Below are positions 42,845 to 50,352 of a stretch of DNA of 64,000 nt, piece after piece; positions within the stretch are counted from its first letter, which is position 1; every line of letters begins with the position of its first letter. The DNA comes from Gammaproteobacteria bacterium UBA5109 (GTDB lineage: Bacteria > Pseudomonadota > Gammaproteobacteria > Pseudomonadales > Pseudohongiellaceae). A program made the translations under genes and the position numbers. The stretch lies in assembly GCA_002414385.1 (NCBI GenBank), contig DHZH01000001.1, positions 310,431-374,430 of the forward strand, given 5' to 3'. The notes under the pieces were generated by a model. It was not told the DNA's origin and made no database searches. It saw only the letters and a list, made by a program, of their open reading frames with translations.

Positions 42845-43891
42845 CTAGTTTGTACTCAGTACAGTTATGTCCTGACCAGCATCAAAATGTCGTAATGGAT
42901 AGCTTGATTCCACTGCGCTGAGGAAGCCTTCCCAGTCACCAGTATTAAATACACCATACACAGGATTTTGACTCAGTTCCGGGGCCTGCAGATGAATCGT
43001 ATGGGTGGTATGTGAGTTAATAATATCGATTGCGGTACTGAGTGATTCCCCGGCAAAAACCAGTCTTCCCTGCTGCCATGAAATAATATTGTTCACATCC
43101 ACACTTGCAATCTGAATAGGGTTGGAAGCACCTGTTACCGGGTTGTTCCTGGCTGTTAAAGAGTTACTTGTTATCCTGGCCTGCAAGCCGGGCTGATCGA
43201 GAACTGCTTCGCTATTGCGTTGCCCACTTTCCTGTGTCGAAACCTTGATACTTCCTTCCAGCAGGGTAACGCTAAAGCTCTCGTTTCCTGATAATCTTGT
43301 ATTAAATTCAGTCCCCAGTGCCTGTACGGTTCCATTATCTGTGCTCACTACAAAGGGACGTGATTTATCAGGAGCAACCTTGAAGTAAGCTTCGCCTTCA
43401 AGTAAACGGATACGCCTTTCATCTGGGCTGTAAATTACTTCGATTCTGGAAAGTACATTCAGGGTCACCAGGGAGCCATCAGCAAGATTGATACTGTTTG
43501 TTTCAGCCCTGGCTGTTTCGAAAAATATCGAATTACTGCTACGGTCTGTATTGTAAAAAATAATGATTGCAGCAAGAACCAGAACAGCCATAGTCCCTGA
43601 CACCAGTCTTGCATAGGTGTTTGAGAAAATTAATTCCTGTAATGTGGGGATAAAATTTCCATTTGCCTCTTCTTCTCTGGAGTATTTGGGTATTTTATTC
43701 CAGGTAATTTCAAGCTGCTTTAATTGACTTGCCTTGCCCGGGTTTTTCTCAGCCCAATCAAGAAAGCGCTCAAATTCCCTGTCTGTTAAATCACCTGAAT
43801 AGAGAATTCCAAACCACTCATAAGCTTCATCAGAGATTTTTCTACGTCTGAGCCGACGCAGCAAAGCTTGAAAATATCGAAGAGGATTCAT
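42845..43891 (-). CDS. FecR-family anti-sigma factor/signal transducer
   Basis: A 348-residue inner-membrane transducer. The cytosolic N-terminus (DEAYEWFGILYSGDLTDREF...FLDWAEKNPG) is the sigma-binding FecR N domain. A membrane helix follows (LVSGTMAVLVLAAIIIFY, about residue 100). The periplasmic part holds the FecR core (INLADGSLVTLNVLSRIEVIY, GEAYFKVAPD) and ends in an STN-like region (AGESLSTAIDIINSHTTHTI). It is 6 bp after the sigma gene and 61 bp before the signalling receptor. It would inhibit or activate the sigma factor according to receptor occupancy. Confidence 0.9.
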   Translation of the reverse strand: MNPLRYFQALLRRLRRRKISDEAYEWFGILYSGDLTDREFERFLDWAEKNPGKASQLKQLEITWNKIPKYSREEEANGNFIPTLQELIFSNTYARLVSGTMAVLVLAAIIIFYNTDRSSNSIFFETARAETNSINLADGSLVTLNVLSRIEVIYSPDERRIRLLEGEAYFKVAPDKSRPFVVSTDNGTVQALGTEFNTRLSGNESFSVTLLEGSIKVSTQESGQRNSEAVLDQPGLQARITSNSLTARNNPVTGASNPIQIASVDVNNIISWQQGRLVFAGESLSTAIDIINSHTTHTIHLQAPELSQNPVYGVFNTGDWEGFLSAVESSYPLRHFDAGQDITVLSTN

Positions 43892-43897
43892 GAGGTT

Positions 43898-44437
43898 TTA
43901 TAAATGCTTGTGAAAGTGTTTAATGGCTTTTATCAGATGTTTTTGTACCATACGTTGCGAAATGCCAAATTTTTCTGCTATTTCACGACTCGATAAATTT
44001 TCAATTCGTCTCAGGTAGAAAACCTCACGGCATTTTCTGGGCAAAGATTGCAGTGTATCTTTAAATTTGTCCTGCATGTCCGAATACAAAAGCCATTCTT
44101 CGGGACCTGGCTCTCCTGTTTCCGGTTCAGGCTGTTGTTCATTTTTATCTGCATTAACAACATAAATTCTTTCTCTGCGGTTATTGTCTTTTGCCAGATT
44201 GGCCGCAACTGTAAATAAATATGACCTGATATTTTTGATTTTGCTGCTATCTTCAATAGACAGGTATTTCTCAAAAGTATCCTGGGTCAGGTCCATAGCT
44301 ATAGCGTTTGAGTTTACCTTCAGCTCAAGAAATTTTTGCAGAGCAGGACGTAATTCCTCAACTTGCTCGAGCCTGTTTAATTCGTCCTCACTGCGTTTCC
44401 CAGATTCTTTGTCTGGATGTTGCGTAAAATCAAACAT
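43898..44437 (-). CDS. ECF RNA polymerase sigma factor (FecI-like)
   Basis: A 179-residue extracytoplasmic-function sigma factor. Region 2 is seen in IKNIRSYLFTVAANLAKDNNR, and region 4 in SLPRKCREVFYLRRIENLSS with SREIAEKFGISQRMVQKHL, which binds the -35 element. It is the first gene of the sigma-fecR-receptor operon and faces the sulfatase gene across 186 bp. Its target is probably the divergent and own promoters. I could not recognise a FecI-type promoter in this interval with confidence. Confidence 0.92.
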   Translation of the reverse strand: MFDFTQHPDKESGKRSEDELNRLEQVEELRPALQKFLELKVNSNAIAMDLTQDTFEKYLSIEDSSKIKNIRSYLFTVAANLAKDNNRRERIYVVNADKNEQQPEPETGEPGPEEWLLYSDMQDKFKDTLQSLPRKCREVFYLRRIENLSSREIAEKFGISQRMVQKHLIKAIKHFHKHL

Positions 44438-44623
44438 ATTATTTTTATTTTTGTTTCTGCCTGGATGCTATCGCTGCATCTCAGCCATCATCACTCTCGT
44501 AGTCAGAATAACCACAATTTTGAAATTTTGCCAACAATAAAAATTAATGACTCAGGTTCGCATTTTGGCTGCTCGTCAGTCTTAGTAATAGATAGGGAAT
44601 AATAAAATCAAAACAGGATTCCT

Positions 44624-46105
44624 ATGAAAACTGTTCAATTACTGGCCTTAGTAGTTTTTTCAGTTAGCACCATTTTTACTCCACAGGCTCTGTCTCAGGA
44701 CAGACCTGACGTGCTTTTTATCGCCATTGATGATCTGAATGACTGGGTCGGCGTTATGGGCGGAAACAACCAGATCAGAACCCCCAATATTGATGAACTG
44801 GCTTCCAGGGGTATGCTTTTTGCCAATGCCCACACGCCAGGAGCCGCCTGCCTGCCAACACGCACAGCCATTTTAACTGGCATGAGCCCATTCAGCAGCG
44901 GGGTTTATAACCAGCTTGGCGACTGGCGGACTAACCCGACTTTTGAGGGCAAAGCCACGATACCCGGCTTTTTCCGCCAGAATGACTACCTGACTTTGGG
45001 CGCTGGCAAGCTGTTTCATGCCCATACCTACGGCATTGGCGGTTTTACCGGACAAAATGATCCAAACGGCTGGGATGCCTACTGGCCATCGATTGACAGA
45101 CAATTACCCGACGAAGTTAATCCAGCACCGGGCCAAACCGATGGAGATGCCGTAGGAAACGGTATCAGTACCGGACATTTCGATTTTTTCCCGACTTTGA
45201 CCACAGATGATGCGATGGGAGACGGCCAGGTAACGTCATGGGTGATCGACCAGATAGAGGCTGCCTATACCGGCCCACGATTTATTTCAGCGGGCTTGTA
45301 CCGACCGCATCTGCCCTGGTATGCCCCGCAAAAATATTTTGATATGTATCCCGTCGAAAATATCGAGCTCCCGCCTTATCTGGATAATGATCTTAACGAT
45401 GTGCCGCAGGCTTATCAGGAGTTAATCGGCACCGAACCTGATCTCGGTGTGGGAACCATGAGTTGGGTACTGGAAAGGGGGCCGACAAAATGGCGTGAAG
45501 CCATCCAGGGCTACATGGCGAGTATCAGCTTCACAGATGCCATGGTCGGCAGGTTGCTTGATGCCCTGGACCGAAGCGGCAGAGCAGATAACACAATTAT
45601 CGTTTTATGGTCTGATCATGGCTTTCATCTGGGGGAAAAAGATACCTGGGGCAAGATGACCCTTTGGGAAGAGACCACCAGGGTGCCCTTTATTATTGTT
45701 GCGCCGGGTGTGACCACACCAGGATCCGTCAGTCATGAAGCAGTTTCCACCCAGAGTATATATGCGACGCTGGCTGAATTAACGGGGCTGGAAAGACCCG
45801 GACATGTTGATGGTTCGAGTCTGGTGCCCCTGTTAAGAGAACCGGGCAGATCCTGGGATGACGTGGCGATTACCACTTATGGCGATTACGGCAACTTTTC
45901 TGTCAGGGGTGACCGCTACCGGTACACCATCTACGCCAATGGCGATGAAGAATTATATGATTTACAGAATGATCCCAATGAGTGGATCAACCTGGCTGAT
46001 GACCGCAATTACGAAGAAATAAAAGAGTCATTGGCCGCAAGAATTCCACCGGCTGAGGAGCATGCTCCGCCTGTCGGTGGTATCGATGAGCTACAACAAC
46101 AATAA
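44624..46105 (+). CDS. Secreted sulfatase (iduronate-2-sulfatase-like), CxPxR type
   Basis: A 493-residue type I sulfatase with signal peptide (LLALVVFSVSTIFTPQALSQ). The metal-binding start IAIDDLNDWVGVMGG and the active-site segment CLPTRTAILTG (Cys76-Leu-Pro-Thr-Arg80) are present. Cys76 would be converted to formylglycine; the usual Ser at the fourth position of CxPSR is Thr. Other marks are SDHGFHLGEKDTWGKMTLWEE and the C-terminal YDLQNDPNEWINLA of the iduronate-2-sulfatase group. AGGA precedes the ATG. It lies between the sigma/FecR/receptor genes and a second receptor gene, so desulfation of the imported or receptor-bound substrate is likely. Confidence 0.9.
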   Translation: MKTVQLLALVVFSVSTIFTPQALSQDRPDVLFIAIDDLNDWVGVMGGNNQIRTPNIDELASRGMLFANAHTPGAACLPTRTAILTGMSPFSSGVYNQLGDWRTNPTFEGKATIPGFFRQNDYLTLGAGKLFHAHTYGIGGFTGQNDPNGWDAYWPSIDRQLPDEVNPAPGQTDGDAVGNGISTGHFDFFPTLTTDDAMGDGQVTSWVIDQIEAAYTGPRFISAGLYRPHLPWYAPQKYFDMYPVENIELPPYLDNDLNDVPQAYQELIGTEPDLGVGTMSWVLERGPTKWREAIQGYMASISFTDAMVGRLLDALDRSGRADNTIIVLWSDHGFHLGEKDTWGKMTLWEETTRVPFIIVAPGVTTPGSVSHEAVSTQSIYATLAELTGLERPGHVDGSSLVPLLREPGRSWDDVAITTYGDYGNFSVRGDRYRYTIYANGDEELYDLQNDPNEWINLADDRNYEEIKESLAARIPPAEEHAPPVGGIDELQQQ

Positions 46106-46143
46106 TTAAAAAAGCCTAAACGACAAGCAAGGGGGACGAAAGA

Positions 46144-48312
46144 ATGGACTTTAAAATTAAAAAAATCAGTGCAGCTGTAGGTCTGGTGATGGCAGCAAGT
46201 CTGCCACTGGAAACGCTGGCCCAGATTGAAGAAATTGTGGTCACGGCCCAGCGCAGGGAAGAGGCCATTCAGGATGTACCCATTTCAATCATTGCTTTGG
46301 GGGCTGAAGACCTGCAAGCCAGAAATATTGAGAATATTGAAAACCTGAATAACCTGGTACCCAATGTATTTATCCGCGGTGGCGGTACAACCGGGCCGAC
46401 TCAGGGGCAGTTCTATATGCGTGGCGTGCCCGGAGTATCCATTTATCTGGATGGTGTTGCACAGACTTCCAGCAATGGAGCGCTGGCCAATATTGTTGAG
46501 TTGGAGCGCATTGAGGTTTTGAAAGGTCCGCAGGGTACCCTGTTTGGCAAGAATGCCATGGGTGGCGCAATCTCTTATGTTTCGCGGGCACCTGGAGATG
46601 AGTTGGGCGCTCGCGTTGAAGTCGGTATGGGTAATTTTGATCAGCGCAGAATCTCGGCCAATATTGATATTCCGCTGTCATTGAACTTCAGAACCAAATT
46701 TACTTTGTATAACCAGGAAAAAGGCGGTTATGTGCAAAGTGGCGCGACCGGGATTGATCATGGTGATGAAGACGATACAGTCGTTCGTTTCGACAGCGTC
46801 TGGGATGTCAGTCCTAACTGGTCGCTGCGCTTTGATGTCACCAATACCCGCAGAACTCCACAATATGCCCAGGCGGATATTCTCTTTAATGTGAATGAAA
46901 CCCAGGGTATGGTGATAAATTACAATAATGCTGGACTGGTATTTACTGATGAGAGCGATGCCTTTGGCCTGTTAAAGGAATACCGAAATTCATCAACCTA
47001 CAGTGGTCCCGGCTGGAGAAATGAGTCCACGTCCTGGAACCTGACATCGACGACTGATATCTCGGATACACTGACCTTTCGGGCAATTTTAGGTGGCCGG
47101 GAAATTGATAACTTCAATTATGCCGACCTGGATGGTTCTCGCTGGAACTTTTTTGAAATTAATACCATTACCGATACTTCAGAAAGCAGTATCGAGCTGC
47201 AGTTGCTTGGCAGTTACGATCGTTATAACTGGGTTGTCGGCTTTTACGACAGCAGCACTGAAAATTTGAGCAGACGTTATGACTGGCAGTTTTACGATTT
47301 TGCCCCAAGGAATACCAACTGGGTCAGCGAAAACAATCGTGATGACCGGGCGTTTTTCCTGGAAGGGTCTTATGATATTACCGAAAGGCTGAGTGTCACT
47401 GCCGGGGTGCGAAGGACTACCGAGGATTTTGATGGCGGTCAGTGGGATGCGGTAGAGCCAATACCTACCCCGCCCGTGCATATTTATACCTTCCGGAAAG
47501 GGGCGGTGAATTCACAAAGTGCTGCCTCATTCGATTCAACAACTCCACGTTTTTCTGTGCAGTATGACTGGTCCGATAACATCATGACCTATGCCACCTA
47601 TTCTGAAGGCTTCAATGGTGGCGGGGTGAACACGACCAGTATTCCTGATGGTATGGGAGGCCAGGTATTTATTCCTTATACAGGAGAAACCCTTAAGCAA
47701 TTTGAACTCGGATTCAGATCGCAGCTACTGGATAACACCCTGCGCCTGAACATGGCCTATTTTGATGGTACCTGGGAAGACATGCAGTTTGGTGAGGCCA
47801 TCGTTCCGGGCCGGATTGTGACGCAGAATGTCGGTGAAGCTGATATTTACGGCTTTGAAGTTGATATTTTGTGGCAGCCGACGGCTAATCTAAGTATTAA
47901 CTTTGCCGGCGGCATTCTGGACACAGAATATACTGATATCGGCCAGGCGCAATTTCTGGCTCTGGGTTCGAGTTTTGCTCTTGCACCGGAATCACAGTAT
48001 TCCGTAGGTGGTCGATATGACTTTAACCTGGCAAATGGTTCGACTCTTTCAGCCAGAATGGATTATGGCTGGACCGAAGAGCATGTCACGATTCAGGACG
48101 TAAGGCTGCAATCCCTGCAGGAGTCTTATGGCCTGTTAAGCGGTCGATTAACCTACGATCCTAATGATAACTGGTCAATTGCACTGTGGGGACGCAACCT
48201 GACTGACGAGTGGTATCAGATCGGAGGATTTGGCGCCTGGCTAGGTGGTGTAGACCAGGGGATTATTGCCAGACCACGTGAATACGGACTGTCTTTAAAT
48301 ATGGAGTTCTAG
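46144..48312 (+). CDS. TonB-dependent receptor (no STN domain), paralogue of the signalling receptor
   Basis: A 722-residue outer-membrane receptor. The signal peptide is followed by the TonB box IEEIVVTAQR, a plug (DVPISIIALGAEDLQARNIE, LKGPQGTLFGKNAMGGA) and a beta-barrel ending ARPREYGLSLNMEF. The plug and C-terminal segments closely match the receptor at 40273-42783, including RGGGTTG and YLDGVAQTSSNGAL. It lacks the STN signalling domain, so it would transport without triggering the sigma pathway. AAGGGGG lies 8 nt before the ATG. It follows the sulfatase by 38 bp in an apparent operon. Confidence 0.9.
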   Translation: MDFKIKKISAAVGLVMAASLPLETLAQIEEIVVTAQRREEAIQDVPISIIALGAEDLQARNIENIENLNNLVPNVFIRGGGTTGPTQGQFYMRGVPGVSIYLDGVAQTSSNGALANIVELERIEVLKGPQGTLFGKNAMGGAISYVSRAPGDELGARVEVGMGNFDQRRISANIDIPLSLNFRTKFTLYNQEKGGYVQSGATGIDHGDEDDTVVRFDSVWDVSPNWSLRFDVTNTRRTPQYAQADILFNVNETQGMVINYNNAGLVFTDESDAFGLLKEYRNSSTYSGPGWRNESTSWNLTSTTDISDTLTFRAILGGREIDNFNYADLDGSRWNFFEINTITDTSESSIELQLLGSYDRYNWVVGFYDSSTENLSRRYDWQFYDFAPRNTNWVSENNRDDRAFFLEGSYDITERLSVTAGVRRTTEDFDGGQWDAVEPIPTPPVHIYTFRKGAVNSQSAASFDSTTPRFSVQYDWSDNIMTYATYSEGFNGGGVNTTSIPDGMGGQVFIPYTGETLKQFELGFRSQLLDNTLRLNMAYFDGTWEDMQFGEAIVPGRIVTQNVGEADIYGFEVDILWQPTANLSINFAGGILDTEYTDIGQAQFLALGSSFALAPESQYSVGGRYDFNLANGSTLSARMDYGWTEEHVTIQDVRLQSLQESYGLLSGRLTYDPNDNWSIALWGRNLTDEWYQIGGFGAWLGGVDQGIIARPREYGLSLNMEF

Positions 48313-48376
48313 GGAAGTCACTCTCCCCAGGTCTTTGTAATAGGACTGAAATTTGTTTCTCTGAGACCTGTTTTTC

Positions 48377-48409
48377 TGACCCGGCAATGTTGTTGCCGGG
48401 TCAGTTTTT
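48377..48409 (+). terminator. Strong intrinsic terminator after the second receptor gene
   Basis: TGACCCGGCAA-TGTTG-TTGCCGGGTCA (11-bp perfect stem) followed by GTTTTTT. It closes the sulfatase-receptor operon before the TPR gene at 48498. Confidence 0.9.
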
Positions 48410-48497
48410 TATTCAAGGCAGCAACCAGCTTATGTTCTTGCCTTAGAATGCTTGCCGTTGTATACCTGACTCTGAATGCTCATAGCGCTACCAGCTT

Positions 48498-49079
48498 ATG
48501 CGTATCACTACTAAAAAATACTTAATCCTTGGCAGCCTTATTCTCTTTCTGCAAAACGGAGTTCAGGCCCAGTCTGTGACTGTGCTTGGTGGCAATGAAT
48601 CAGCCCGAAACTGCTATCAGAATGCGCAATTTACTGATAGCCCGGGTATGCAGGTAACAAGCCGCATGCTTGAGCCCTGCAATTATGCGCTGGAGCAGGT
48701 CCAGCTCAACCGCAATGACAGGGCCGCCACTTTCACCAATCGGGGAATTCTGCTTTATCGCCTGCGTGAATATGATTCGGCCTTTAATGATTTCGAAAAT
48801 GCCCTGTTACTGGCGCCCGATCAGGCTGAAGTTTTTGTCAATCGGGGTAATGCCTACTATATGACTGGAGAATACCAATCGGCACTGGAAGATTACGAAA
48901 GTGCTCTGCGACTTGGTATTTCACAGACGGATGCAGTCTTCCTTAATCTGGGCATGACCTATGAGCGTCTGGACAATGACAGGGAAGCAATCAGCTCCTA
49001 CCAGCGGGCACTCGAAGCCAGACCAGAATGGAATCTGGCGCAACGACGACTCGACAGTCTGCTAGGCAATTCCGAGTAA
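48498..49079 (+). CDS. Secreted TPR protein
   Basis: A 193-residue exported protein with signal peptide (LGSLILFLQNGVQAQ) and TPR motifs: TFTNRGILLYRLREYDSAFN, VFVNRGNAYYMTGEYQSALE and LNLGMTYERLDNDREAISSY, in positions about 80-180. A CNYALEQVQL segment precedes them. Such proteins serve as scaffolds; no specific role is shown. It lies after a terminator, so it is probably a separate transcript from the receptor operon. It is convergent with the next gene, whose stop is 21 bp away. Confidence 0.75.
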   Translation: MRITTKKYLILGSLILFLQNGVQAQSVTVLGGNESARNCYQNAQFTDSPGMQVTSRMLEPCNYALEQVQLNRNDRAATFTNRGILLYRLREYDSAFNDFENALLLAPDQAEVFVNRGNAYYMTGEYQSALEDYESALRLGISQTDAVFLNLGMTYERLDNDREAISSYQRALEARPEWNLAQRRLDSLLGNSE

Positions 49080-49100
49080 TTACAGGAAAATCCTGCTGTT

Positions 49101-49898
49101 TTATTCCATGCTTTCTTCAAGCGCGGAATCAAACTCCTCAAACTCACTGGGTACGCAGATAAATTCCTGCAGACGCTCGCCTGGCATGAGGGCAAAGGTT
49201 TTGCTGAGTCCATCCCAGGAAGCATCCGGCCCCCAGGCTTTCTCGTCATACATGGTCATTTCCAGTAACAAGCGGTCGTAGCTGATACGGGTATAGCGCT
49301 CGACCAGATGAAAGGCATCACTGGGCCGGTGTCCGACACCCTGCGTCAACTGAGTCATGCCGTTATAACCGATAGTATCGACCACCAGGGTATTGCCTTC
49401 CCAGTGGGCTACGGAATGCCCCATGTAGGTGGGGAAAACATCATCAGGATGCTCTTCATCCAGCCAGAAAGTACGCCATTCCCGATGATATTCCATCATC
49501 TGGATGATACGGCCACCGTCGCGGGTATAAATAAATTCAAAGGGACCGAAGTCGACATAATCCAGATTCCCTGGCATGCCCAGCGGCTCACAATCCTTGC
49601 CGGGGTATTGCCCGCCAAGGGCGTTGGTGGGGACACCATTAATGGTGAATTCAGCATTACGATCGCCAACGGCTGCGTGGGTAATACCCTCCATCATGCG
49701 CAGGTTATCCATGCCCCACTGCGTCAGCGGCGGCGGCGGAGTTTCCATTTGGTAGTTGAAACCAGGTCTGCCTGTAGGTAGTTCTCCCCAGACACCGGCA
49801 AGGTCCCGTGGGTCATAATCCTGAGCCAGAACGGAACTGAAAGTGGCACTCAATAAAAATGGCGTGAATGAAATTCTGAAAAAAGTGTTCTTGATCAT
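49101..49898 (-). CDS. Secreted protein of unknown function, clustered with DUF6152
   Basis: A 265-residue exported protein with signal peptide (FTPFLLSATFSSVLAQD). The mature part opens DYDPRDLAGVWGELPTGRPG, has PPPPLTQWGMDNL, and later GNTLVVDTIGYNGMTQ and LVERYTRISYDRLLLEMTMY. This lipocalin-like or beta-rich plan is common in secreted proteins of marine and steroid-degrading bacteria. I cannot assign an activity. It is the last of three genes in one strand run (706-aa haem protein, DUF6152, this gene), with 19 bp to the DUF6152 stop. AAGGA precedes its ATG. Confidence 0.6.
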   Translation of the reverse strand: MIKNTFFRISFTPFLLSATFSSVLAQDYDPRDLAGVWGELPTGRPGFNYQMETPPPPLTQWGMDNLRMMEGITHAAVGDRNAEFTINGVPTNALGGQYPGKDCEPLGMPGNLDYVDFGPFEFIYTRDGGRIIQMMEYHREWRTFWLDEEHPDDVFPTYMGHSVAHWEGNTLVVDTIGYNGMTQLTQGVGHRPSDAFHLVERYTRISYDRLLLEMTMYDEKAWGPDASWDGLSKTFALMPGERLQEFICVPSEFEEFDSALEESME

Positions 49899-49917
49899 TT
49901 AAGTTTCCTTGCTGATT

Positions 49918-50298
49918 CTAATTATTTTCTGGGGGTGGCAGGATGCGGCCGTCTTCGAATTCGATACTCTGGAAGACTGCAGTACGGTCGCCATTCAGAG
50001 CAGGACTGACAAGCAGATTCACTTCATCGCCGGCCTGCAGCAGGTTTGGCGTAAAGCCTCTGGCACGCATGCCGCGCAGCGTCCAGGTAGTTTCCACGGC
50101 CCAGACTTCCTCTTCACCGGCATCATTTATGACGCTGATGGTCATGTGTGTGTGCGGATTACCTAGACGATAGGTAATAACGGTTCCCTGCATGGGGACT
50201 CGCTGCCCCATGTTGTACTGCGGGTAGCCATGATGCGCCGATATTTGTGTACTGATAGCACCCCCGAACAGTACCAACAGAATTGTGAAATATTTCAT
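49918..50298 (-). CDS. DUF6152 family secreted protein (second copy)
   Basis: A 126-residue exported protein with signal peptide (FTILLVLFGGAISTQISA), followed at once by HHGYPQYN, the His-His start seen in the paralogue at 16209. It has MQGTVITYRLGNPHTHMTI and LQAGDEVNLLVSP, matching the family pattern. I take the ATG at 50298 because GAGGAG lies just upstream; an ATG at 50313 is possible. It lies between the 265-aa secreted protein and the 706-aa haem protein, so the three form an operon. Confidence 0.75.
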   Translation of the reverse strand: MKYFTILLVLFGGAISTQISAHHGYPQYNMGQRVPMQGTVITYRLGNPHTHMTISVINDAGEEEVWAVETTWTLRGMRARGFTPNLLQAGDEVNLLVSPALNGDRTAVFQSIEFEDGRILPPPENN

Positions 50299-50352
50299 TA
50301 TTGCTCTCCTCAATATAAGACGCTGATCTTAGCGTAAATTTGCCCCCGGTGC

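Noticed and set aside
44438..44623. FecI-type promoter motifs between the sigma factor and sulfatase genes
   Set aside because: I looked for a conserved -35/-10 pair in both directions and saw only weak, unmatched candidates, so I did not annotate a promoter.
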